NCBI GenBank assembly: GCA_024336345.1
Contig: JANFOG010000012.1
Location: forward strand, 992,001 to 1,056,000
Source of the DNA: Mariannaea sp. PMI_226
Taxonomy: Eukaryota > Ascomycota > Sordariomycetes > Hypocreales > Nectriaceae
Direction: 5' to 3'
DNA: 64,000 nt
The position numbers were made by a program, and so were the translations under genes. The number at the start of each line of letters is the position of its first letter. The stretch's first letter is position 1. The notes below the pieces were generated by a model. The model made no database searches, was not told the DNA's origin, and saw only the letters and a program-made list of their open reading frames with translations. Below are positions 1-9,900 of the stretch, one piece after another.

Positions 1-293
1 CAACGCATTCAAGTAGCTTGTCCAGCTGCCCACCATCATGCACCGACATAATTAGCTCAAAAGTTGGGAACGAATACCATTACCACCTACTCTTGGAGTT
101 CTGAGTGGCGAGCCTAATCTTTGGCTTTGATACAAATGAACTAGAGGTCCAAGTTCCTGGAGACGAAAGCGTCATTTCCAATACGACAATACTGTCTCAC
201 ACGGTAGTTGACTACTCACACGCTGTCACGGCTGACATAGCGACACTAGACGGCATCTGAGGGCCGTAAAGAGCAGTAATGTACTCTCTGTAA

Positions 294-3200
294 ACGATCC
301 TTCCATACCAGGAGACGCTGACATTTTCCAGGCAGGCAAATACGCCGAAATCGTTCGAGGACTCCGTAGGCGACTGGATTAAATTGCCGATATCAGTCAC
401 ATTCAAATTGAGAGGGCTTCAAATTTGGCGACCCAAGGGCCCAGTATCTCAAGCATTCCACGACATCTATCCAGCTATTCTCGAAGTCGTCCAAACACAT
501 CTCGAGTCTCGTCCCAGAACCGAAGACGTTGTCTTGGGTTGTTACATGATTGGATATAGTCCTCGGACAGCAGTGCCGTGCATCAGCTTTGCATCGAAAG
601 ACGAGAAATATCGACGACAACAAAGGAACCTCGTCCGAGACGAGATTCTGAAAGGGTATCCCGGCTGGAGGACAATCGACTGGAACCAGGACCCGGAGTC
701 GAGGAATATGACAGCCCGCGGGATTGTAGATCATGACTTGGCCAACAGTGCTCCAATTCCAATTCTTCAGATAAAGAGCCCTACATCCGGTTTCGGAGGA
801 TCAAGAATACTTCTCAGCAAGGATGGGACGGACGAAACTTGGCAGCACATCGCGACTGGCGGCGGCATCATTTCCAATGAGAAGGGTTCCTGCTTTCTCA
901 TGACAGCAGCACACGCTGTTCCAGGTTATGAGGGACCATCGTTTCCGTCTTCACCAACTTCTGATGAATTTGAGTTTGACATGGACGATCTGGGAGATGA
1001 AGAAGATCCTGATGGATTGGGCGTCGAGTCCACCAGCTTGGGCAGCCTGACCCCCCAAGAGACCCGAAGCAGCTCCTCGGATATACCATCACCACAGACC
1101 TCCCAGTCAGAAGACATTATGTTCAGCGATCTGCCTTCTTTAGAAGAGATTTATGAAGCATCGGAAATGCCACAGCCGCCTTTGACCAGGTCAACGCTGT
1201 CACAAGCTTCATCGACACGGGATTTCCATCCGCCACTGTTCTCCAAGCCTCCATCCCTTACATCATCAGAAAGCTCTCGCGCTGGGCTGGATTATGCTTT
1301 GATTGAACTGAATCCGAGTAAGATTGGTAAGGAAGCGCGATCTCTTGACACTGGTCCACCGGCAGTACTGCACAAGCTTGAGCCGCGAGAGGTTGTTGTG
1401 ACAACATCTTCACACGGCAGGACAAAAGGGCGATTGTTGGAAACACCATTGTTTATTATTCGCCCTGGCACTACAGATAGCCAAGAACTATGGACCGTTC
1501 TTCTAGAAAATGAGACGATGACGGGTGATTCCGGCTCGTGGGTTTTTGACGCAACAAGCGGAGAGCTCATCGGCCACATTGTTGCAGCAAACACTGAAAC
1601 AGGGTCTACATTCATCATCCCTGCTCATCAGGTTCTGGAGGATTTGCACCACAGGTTTGGCGGAACCTGGTGCCCCATCACAAGTGCTGATGGAGCTTTT
1701 GCAAATGCTTCAACAACTATGCTGGGGCGGACACCGGCAGAGCAGAGTGTCCGTTGGCCATCTAATTTGAGTATTTCAAACCCAACTGCCCCCATTGGTG
1801 CTTCATTGAGCAGGCATAGACATTCTCCAATGCCGCATTGGTACTTCGATGGGCAGGTAAATGGACATGATGCATCTGAACGGCATTTTGATTTGGACAG
1901 TGGTCCTGTGATTGCCCTGAGTGGTTATGGGCAAGTGGCTATTGATCAGGCCAATATCAGCCAGCACCCCCTTTCCATGCGGGGATTGGGGACGTGGTCG
2001 ATTCGTCAAGGCCAAGTCAATTTCAATAGAGAGAACGAGGATGAGAACTCTGATTCTGGGAGAGAAATGGGTAATACGATTACCCGTCGTCCTGCCTCTA
2101 ACCTTCATCTGCATCAAGAGATTCGCCCACTTACGGACTCTGATTTTGAGTTATCCCCAGAGTTCTGCCCATTTTACCTTTACAAGCCCTCCGAGTATTC
2201 TGTCAAACCATGGACTTCTTGCACAAATCGACGGGCTGAGATATCTCCTATGATTACCCATATGATAAGCGATCATGGCCTGATTCGTGGGAACAACTCA
2301 AAGCGGAATAATCAACGCTATCTCACTCGATGCGGCAGCCATAAAGAGGCCAAAAAAGGGAAGTCGGACTGTTTGACATGTTCTCAAGTTGAAAATTGGA
2401 GCTCAGAGCAAGTCAAGGATCAAACACACGCTGGCCCCTCACTGTGTTTACGCTGCTATGCGAAACTTGAGACGAAGGAGGACCTGTACCGGCACCTGCA
2501 TGAGACTGATATCTGCTCATATCACGAAGACTTCACAATGATACAGAAGTCAAGGACGTTGTACACAACGTTCTGTTCCGCAACTCGACCCCCCAGGGTC
2601 AGACCCCCGCCCGACATTGACGAGAGACCACCCAGGGATGGGGCAAGAATACGCAGCCAAAATGGAGAATGGCACCCAGGTGCATCCGCAACGGAGTCAA
2701 GCCAGAACAATCAAGTGCCAACACAGCCTACTGTTCGGGGATCTTTCAAGCTACCAAGCCTTCCTTTAGGTGAGGAAGAGGTAATGGAGGACAACGAAGA
2801 CTATTCGGGAAATATATTGTTCACAGCACAGTCAATACAGGCTGAATCGTCTCAAACTCCGCGACATCCACCAAACATTCGTGGTCAGAGCCGGGAAGCT
2901 TTTGGTCCTGTGGCCCGGAGCCGCCGTCGAAGAATGATGGAATCAGCTTCAGGAGGGGCTTCAGTGGAGGAGGGTTTCGTTGCCAGCCGGGCTTCGCCCA
3001 ATCACCGCAGCGGCCGGCGAAGAGCCAGGGAATCAGATCCCCGAAGAGACTATTCAGAAGGACGTGGGCATATTCTTCATTACAATCAAAGCTACATGTC
3101 GAACCCGCGAGTCCAGGACTATTTGGTCGGCGTCGCCTCCTTTAACCCTCACCCCACCTTTGCCGATCCAGCTCCCGCATTACAGAGCGTACGCCAAGAA

Positions 3201-3464
3201 AGAACGCCAGAGGATCTTAGGACTCTAGAAGAGGAGTTGGGAAATATGGTTAGGGAGATGAGAGAGAGAAGAAGACGAGATCGTCAGCAAATGGTCAATC
3301 GACGACCACAAGATCGTCAGCAAATGGTCAATCGACGACCACAAGATCGTCAGCAAATGGTCAATCGACTACCACAACCTCGGATGCGCAGGACCCAGGC
3401 AGTCTCTTATCAACTAGAGCAAAGCCACGATACTATCCTTTCGGACAATAGGAGGCCAGAATAG
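294..3464 (+). CDS. Trypsin-like serine protease-fold protein with Cys/His-rich C-terminal region (5' end unresolved)
   Basis: The frame is open from 294 to a stop at 3464. There is no ATG before 546, and the codons before that already read like protein, so the true start lies in an unresolved upstream exon or the 5' end is damaged. Counting from the TTG at 384, a chymotrypsin-type triad is visible: His177 in TAAHAV, Asp303 in DYALIEL and Ser383 in GDSGSW. A Ser/Pro/acidic insert of about 120 residues separates His and Asp. The N-terminal ~130 residues resemble a domain common in fungal proteins of this kind. After ~residue 580 come two Cys/His-rich segments (CPFYLYKP...HMISDH and CLRC...HLHETDIC) that look like degenerate zinc fingers, then an Arg-rich tail with a tandem repeat. 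Substrate and role are unknown. A regulatory intracellular protease is an inference; no signal peptide is seen. Confidence 0.72.
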   Translation, partial: TILPYQETLTFSRQANTPKSFEDSVGDWIKLPISVTFKLRGLQIWRPKGPVSQAFHDIYPAILEVVQTHLESRPRTEDVVLGCYMIGYSPRTAVPCISFASKDEKYRRQQRNLVRDEILKGYPGWRTIDWNQDPESRNMTARGIVDHDLANSAPIPILQIKSPTSGFGGSRILLSKDGTDETWQHIATGGGIISNEKGSCFLMTAAHAVPGYEGPSFPSSPTSDEFEFDMDDLGDEEDPDGLGVESTSLGSLTPQETRSSSSDIPSPQTSQSEDIMFSDLPSLEEIYEASEMPQPPLTRSTLSQASSTRDFHPPLFSKPPSLTSSESSRAGLDYALIELNPSKIGKEARSLDTGPPAVLHKLEPREVVVTTSSHGRTKGRLLETPLFIIRPGTTDSQELWTVLLENETMTGDSGSWVFDATSGELIGHIVAANTETGSTFIIPAHQVLEDLHHRFGGTWCPITSADGAFANASTTMLGRTPAEQSVRWPSNLSISNPTAPIGASLSRHRHSPMPHWYFDGQVNGHDASERHFDLDSGPVIALSGYGQVAIDQANISQHPLSMRGLGTWSIRQGQVNFNRENEDENSDSGREMGNTITRRPASNLHLHQEIRPLTDSDFELSPEFCPFYLYKPSEYSVKPWTSCTNRRAEISPMITHMISDHGLIRGNNSKRNNQRYLTRCGSHKEAKKGKSDCLTCSQVENWSSEQVKDQTHAGPSLCLRCYAKLETKEDLYRHLHETDICSYHEDFTMIQKSRTLYTTFCSATRPPRVRPPPDIDERPPRDGARIRSQNGEWHPGASATESSQNNQVPTQPTVRGSFKLPSLPLGEEEVMEDNEDYSGNILFTAQSIQAESSQTPRHPPNIRGQSREAFGPVARSRRRRMMESASGGASVEEGFVASRASPNHRSGRRRARESDPRRDYSEGRGHILHYNQSYMSNPRVQDYLVGVASFNPHPTFADPAPALQSVRQERTPEDLRTLEEELGNMVREMRERRRRDRQQMVNRRPQDRQQMVNRRPQDRQQMVNRLPQPRMRRTQAVSYQLEQSHDTILSDNRRPE
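3279..3377 (+). repeat. 33-bp tandem repeat, three units, in-frame
   Basis: Three consecutive 33-bp units (3279-3311, 3312-3344, 3345-3377) inside the C-terminal coding region each encode an 11-residue unit of the type DRQQMVNRRPQ. The first two units are identical and the third differs near its end. The period is a multiple of three, so copy-number change would keep the frame and lengthen or shorten a basic, polar tail. Confidence 0.95.
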
Positions 3465-4990
3465 AAGGCTAATATCACTATCAATAATGCGACCTGGTTT
3501 ACCCCTTGGGAACTGACCAGACTATTTCCCTGCAAATAGGTATGAGGCTTTCTTCATATCCTTCCGTAAAGCCTACCTTAATTGCATGCTCGCATGTTGA
3601 ATGCTCAAGACCTTGAACAGGTAGCAAATTCCAACTCTGGAATTGGGCCCAAAATCAACGAAATCGAGCCAGTATTTGGTTACAATGAGCACCCTCATCA
3701 ATCAACTCTGAGGCGACAGTAAGACGTTTCACAGAGTATAGATAGGTCGAGGTCAGAGCATAGAAAGTCTCGTTTTATTCTATGGGGAGAATCACGCAAT
3801 AGGCCCTACTCGCGCCAAGTTTACGGCGATGAATCTGAGGCAAGAAATAAGGTGTACAAGTTTTGTTGGACTATATCTTTATGTTACCTGCTATCACGGC
3901 ACCTTTCTCATTTCCTTATTTTCATTTTGTCTTAGCAATACTAATAATGAGAGACTTATTTTATGTCTCATAATAAGTCATCCATGCGTTAATCTTGTTC
4001 TGTCGCGACTTCTTCGAACTTGATTCGAAGGAGTTGGAGACATCTTCCACGGCGGCGACTACCATGGACCAATCACCAGCTCGGTGATGACCAGTGAATA
4101 CCCGCTGCTGTATGTATTTCATTTTTTGTAAGATTGCAGTGTTTATCGGATGGGTTTATCACTTTATTTTTATTTGTCTTTGCAGTATTTCTCCTCGACT
4201 GTCCTGAAACGTTGTTGTGTCGTTCGCGAAGATGGGCCATGCGCCTGGCCATTTACACATGTGGACATCAAGGCACGTCGACTGCCATCGCATATGTTGG
4301 TTTGACTAGGGAAAGCTCATCTTATCAAATGTGCTCTGATATTTGAGTCAGAAATTGTATTTTGTATCCTTTTAAAGGGCGCCTGGCCGAAGCTTAGCTC
4401 TCTCGATGCACATGCGATGGCTACCTACAAAAATGTGGAAAATTGAATTCAAAGCAGAGACGGCCATACTGGCTTGAGTGACCCTCCTTCAAACTCAACA
4501 AGCAATATCTATGTAAATTTTCACTACTCTGTCACAAGTCCATATCCGTATGTTTCGTATTTGTCAATCATAAAGAACACAAGCTGTGGAGTAGAACACA
4601 TTGCGGTGTATTGGGCGTGGAAACTCTCATAGTCCGTCGTCAGCAGCGGATGATTGATTCGCCGATTGCAACTATTGATGGCATGTATCGGCCAATAAGC
4701 ACAGATGCACGCATGCATGTCTCAGTCTAACTCCGTAGAGGATGCATCAAGCACCGTTTGCATTGGATGATGGAGGCTACCGAAAGTCTAGCAAGATGGT
4801 GGCGTTGAACTTATCTCCATTAGAGGCACGGCGCATGAGGGACACGTACCTTGGGCTGCCTACATCATGGACATGAACCTTTGTACAAACATGCACATGC
4901 ATTTAGTATATTTCCCCGCTCTCCTTCATCTGTCTCATTGATCCTTCGAGTATCTTAGATCTGAACGATTACTGTTTCATATTCTACATC
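3465..4990. other. Intergenic, no gene recognised
   Basis: About 1.5 kb without a supported gene. Short open frames occur on both strands but none has domain-like composition or a spliced extension I could follow. The right end is presumably the promoter of the dehydrogenase gene that starts at 4991. Confidence 0.6.
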
Positions 4991-6354
4991 ATGGCTCTGC
5001 AAACGGGAATCGTTGTCAAAGGTCCAAACGAGCCTTTTGTCGTTGTCAATGATCTCAAGCGTCAAACGCCGGGCCCTAAACAAGCTTTGGTCAAGTCGCT
5101 CGCAGTGGGGATTAATCCTATGTAAGAACTCTGTCATGTGTGTATGTAAATACCTGTAGCTGATAAAGAAATGTAACAGCGAATATCTGCAGCAGCATAC
5201 TGGCCTTCTGGTAGAGGAATGGCCGGCAGTCCTAGGGAGTGACTGTGTGGGTGTCGTTCTTAACGTCGACGCGGCGTGCACAAAGCTGAAACCTGGTGAC
5301 TACGTGTATGGCTGTGCGCCGATCGGTCAGAACAAATTCACGCCATTCCAAGAGACATTTCTCGTGGAAGAGGATGTTATGTTCAAGCGACCTGCGAACA
5401 TATCGATTGAAGAATGTTGTACTATTGGTGTCGGACTGCTGGTACAGTGTTCCCAATGCCCCCGGTGCGTAGTATCGACCCGAAAATACTAATGAAATAC
5501 TCTTATAGACATCTGCGCTTGCTCTTATTCCGGGATTGGAGTTGAAACTTCCCAAAGCCGGCACCCAGGCATCGGAGAAAGATGAATGGATTGTTGTTCT
5601 TGGCGGTACTGGCAATGTTGGTCAATTTGCGGTGCAGGTAAAATCGAAACTACCGCTATCTAGGTACTCTATATCTTGTATCTCTTCTGACTATGCGAGT
5701 AGCTTGCCAAACTCTGCGGCTATAAGGTGCTTGCTTCAGGGTCCCCGTCCAAAGATTCGGTATGTTGCAGCCTTGTTACATTTCAACTCCTGATTCTCAT
5801 GCTCAACCGCATTTCAGATCTCAATTCGTAACGGCGCTACCGCAACGTTTAACGGCCGTGGGTCTGTTGAGGAGCAAGTAAATAGCATTCGCGAGATGAC
5901 CGGAGGCAATTTTGCAAGCATCTACGACTCGACGACTTATGGTTACGAGGTGATGGTCAAGGCTTTAGAGACTTGCTCCACTGCGGCTAACAAGAAGCTG
6001 GCGTCAGTTGATGACTGGTAAGAATTCTGCTCTCTGTCCCATAATCGACTGTCGGTGTGATGATGTGACTGAATACGGCAAAATAGGTCTGAGTTCAAGA
6101 CACCTCCCAGCATCAAAGAGTATCGAGTCCAACTTGCACATGTTTGTCGGCGTCACGAACCGATTGGTGTGCAGGTAACCAAGGACATTGTTGACATGAT
6201 TCCGAATCTTGAGGCTCACATCGCGCTTGGAACTTTGAGACCTGTGGAGTACATTGCCAATGGTGTGGGCTGGGAGAAGGTCATCGAAGGCATCCACGAT
6301 CTTGAGAATGGGAAAATCTCAAAGAAGATTGTAGTAAGAGTTCAAAACGAGTGA
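4991..6354 (+). CDS. Zinc-less alcohol dehydrogenase / trans-enoyl-reductase-like oxidoreductase (MDR family)
   Basis: Six exons close to a 348-residue protein: 4991-5121, 5180-5441, 5509-5637, 5703-5759, 5818-6017, 6087-6354. Introns are 58-69 bp with GT...AG ends; one carries an ATACTAAT-like branch site. The N-terminal GroES-like half reads VKSLAVGINP...GSDCVGVV, then a Rossmann dinucleotide loop GGTGNVG (residues 163-169), then LAKLCGYKVLASGSP, the usual NADP-binding second strand. The cluster of Cys that binds structural zinc in classical alcohol dehydrogenases is absent. The family includes quinone reductases and the stand-alone enoyl reductases that partner fungal polyketide synthases (LovC type). 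No polyketide synthase is nearby, so a role in secondary metabolism cannot be claimed. Length is normal for the family. Confidence 0.88.
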
Positions 6355-6979
6355 AGAGAGGGGGATGGAATACCCTTATCCGGGGCCGTGTGTTACGTAT
6401 GGTGGATCTGCTCGGCCCGGCCAAGTTCAAAACAACTCAATCGACGTAACTCCGAAAATGTCTCGAGATTACAACCCTTGTTACTAGGTCTCCATTCCTT
6501 CGTCTTTGTGAGCCTAGAGTTTTTGACTTGTTGCTAGTCCTTGACTTGTTGCTACCAAAAGCCCCTGTGCCTCTGTGAATCTATGAGAGAGAATTTCGGC
6601 TGTGCTTTCTTCTTTGGGCTAGTAGAGCCTGTTTCATATTTTTAGAACCAACAAAGGATTTGAATCGCATCACAACTGGGCCACTTACCTCCTTGTGACC
6701 TTGTTATATGCATGTTGGTTCTCTCGCCGAACATTTGTATCCACCATATCAGGACTTGGCCAATTGCCCTTAGAACTGGAGTGTTCAACCTCCATTGGGA
6801 TGTGGAGCTGGTGAGCCAGTTTTCTGCACGCTCTGTGGCAGGGAGCGTCTTTCTCTAATCCTTGTAAGACTCGGCAAAACCCTTACTGTTTTCTACATAA
6901 ATGACCTTTGATCTTCCCAACTGTCGTTGAAAAATTGCCATCTCCATTGGGTTGGATCCCTCCCAAACTGGAGCCCAAT
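6355..6979. other. Intergenic / promoter region of GHKL copy 1
   Basis: 625 bp between two same-strand genes. It contains a short direct duplication (TTGACTTGTTGCTA.. at about 6525-6555). No coding signal was found. Confidence 0.5.
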
Positions 6980-9900
6980 ATGACTTTGTTAAATCGAGGA
7001 CCGGCGCATGCAAAGGCGCAAGTAGAAGATATCAGAACCGAATTTGGTGAAATCAAGCAGCAAATCTGGAATACTTTCATCCCTGAAGCAAAACAAGCAG
7101 TTAAACAAGCCTTTAAACGGAAGGATGCTTTGATTGCTTCGACAACGTCAATGTAAGCTCATTCCATGTGAATCTAGTTAGAACCATGTTCTTTATTCAC
7201 ACTCATAAAGCTTAGCAAAGAACCTATACACAAGCAATGCACGGTTCGTATTTGAACTGCTCCAGAATGCCGAAGACAATGCTTTTGAGCACACCAAACA
7301 GCAAGGCCAAGTTCCCTTTGTTGATTTTCGAGTTTACCACAACCGTATCGTTATTGACTGTAATGAAGATGGCTTTACCGAAGCTAACTTAAAAGCCATT
7401 TGCGATGTTGGGCAAAGTTCAAAGACCCAGGCAGAAGGATACATTGGAGAAAAGGGCATTGGTTTCAAGTCCGTGTTTATGGCAGCACGGAAAGTACATA
7501 TCCAATCCAATGATCTTTCCATTTCATTCTGTCATGATATCGAAGATGAAGGACTCGGAATGATCATTCCCATCTGGGAAGATGCAACTGAAGAATTACC
7601 TCGACCTCTGACAAGGATGACGTTGCACCTTCATGATCAAGGCGACCAGGAGACGCTGTCCCTGCAGCGCGAGACAATTCGAAAACAATTCCATGACTTG
7701 CAGGAAACCCTGCTACTGTTCTTGAATAATCTGAAGGAAATTCGGATTACATTCTTTGATGGGATAGGCGAGGTTGAGTCGTCAACTATCCTTAGTTCGG
7801 CAACAATTGACGGTTGTAGAGTCAACCTGACGAAACGAGAGAGCAAGCAAGGCAAAGAACTGACGACCTCCAAAATATTTTACATGGTGCGACATCGTGT
7901 GGAAAATCTTGCTAGGAATGAAAATCGGAAATACTCAGAAGAAAGTGAAAGAACAAAGTTATACGCTACGACTGATGTGAGACTCGGGTTTCCACTCTCT
8001 GCAGAATCCGAGCCTGTTATTGAACCTCAGGATGTATTTACTTTTCTACCGATGAGGCACGAGGGATTCTCCGTAAGTTTCCCCTGACTTCGATGAGCTT
8101 GGCTGCAAATCCAGCTAACCATGCCCAGTTTCTCATACAGGGCGATTTCGTCACAGAAGCGAACCGGCAGAGCATCGTAACCACATCGCGACGCAACCAG
8201 GGAATTCGTGACGGAATCGCAGAGGCGTTTATCCAAGCAGTTTTGGAGTTCTGCAAGCATCCAAAACTCCAATATGCTTGGCCGCAGTATCTGCCAAATG
8301 CTTCGGGACATAATTACGACTCATTCTGGCGGCAGCTGATTACACTAATCACTGAAAAGATTGTCACCGTCCCGATACTGAGACCATGGAGTGGAGAGGG
8401 CCTCCGGCGAATGAAGGAGCTTCGATACCTCCAACCATGTCATCTCGATGGTGACGGTAATCCCTTGCTGGTCAGCGAGAATCCGGAAATTTACCTCTCC
8501 GCCAAGTACACGCCGAAGGATATTGGGATACTTGAGTCCTACGGATTGACCAGATTACAGCATGAGGACATTGTGTCTCTTGTAGAAAAAGATCTTTCTG
8601 GGACGAATTCAAGGATTCAATCAGGCAAATCCACCGATGACTGGCACAACAGAGTTGCTACTCTGCTTCTGCAAGTGTTGGACACCAATGGATTGCCATC
8701 CTTACAGCAAAAGCTCCGGGATTTGCCTCTCATAGAACTCCCAGCTCGGCGCTGGGTGAATGCCAACGTGAGTGGTGGTGTCTACTTTCACAAATGCAAG
8801 GGACTCCGCATACCAAACCATCTTGATATCAATTTGGTTTTGTTTGACGGGGACGAGGATGAGCCATCGCAAAGGTCTCTCTTGATGACCCGTCTTGGTG
8901 TTAGCACCGCAAGTGTCGATTTTGTATACGATAAGATCTTCTGGAGACATGCATCATCAGGTAAATCGAATGTAATCCAGTGGATAGAGGAGATGAGATT
9001 TCTCTACTCAGCTAATTTTCAGATTACTGATGATACTCTAATTTGGTCACTCAAGTCAGTTGATAGTGACAAACATCTAAATTATCGGTTCTCAGGGATT
9101 TATTTTCGCGATGACGATGAATTTGGCACATATCAGGTGCTTGGGACCGACTGTTCCAGAGACTGCGCTTCAAATGGGTTGAACATACGATTTATCCATC
9201 CATATTACATAAAGTATGCTCCCAAAAAGTCGAATCACATTGAAACCAGTTGGGAAGACTGGTTATGTACCACCCTTGGACTTTCTCGCCTGGTTCGACT
9301 TGTCAACTCAAAAAAAAATTTAGGTATTACCGGGAGGCTTATAGGCTCTGAGACCCCCCCAACAGACCTTTCCGAAGCAGTTTATCATGTTGCAGAGTAT
9401 CACTCAACTAAATTCCTGGGGTTTTTGCGCCATCACTGGCCTGAAGGAGGAAAAAAAATTGAGGATTCTTCAGAACTGCGGAAGAAGCTATGGGATATCC
9501 AAGTTCCGTGTCAAGGAGGCCAATCTCTCCCTCTCAAGAATACATACCTTCCGCTTGCCAATCTCCTTGACCAATACAATAGATTCATGCGATCCGGCGA
9601 ACACTTTCCTTTTTTAGTACTCCCTACCTCTACACCATCGGGGAACCTGGTCCAAACTTGGGGCTTCTTGACAAAGTTCAACGTTGACATTAGTGACAAC
9701 ATTCGATTTTACCTTTGGATTCTTTATTACATCTGTAGCCATGAGCCCAAAACAGTTCAAGATGACAAACGGATCGTTGATCTCTATTGTACTCTGTACG
9801 GAAAGTTTGCTCAATCGACTTCACAATTCGACGACAGACGAAGTATCCTGTGAGTATCATACATACATTTGAGAGAATTGTGAGAAGAAAACCTGACAAG

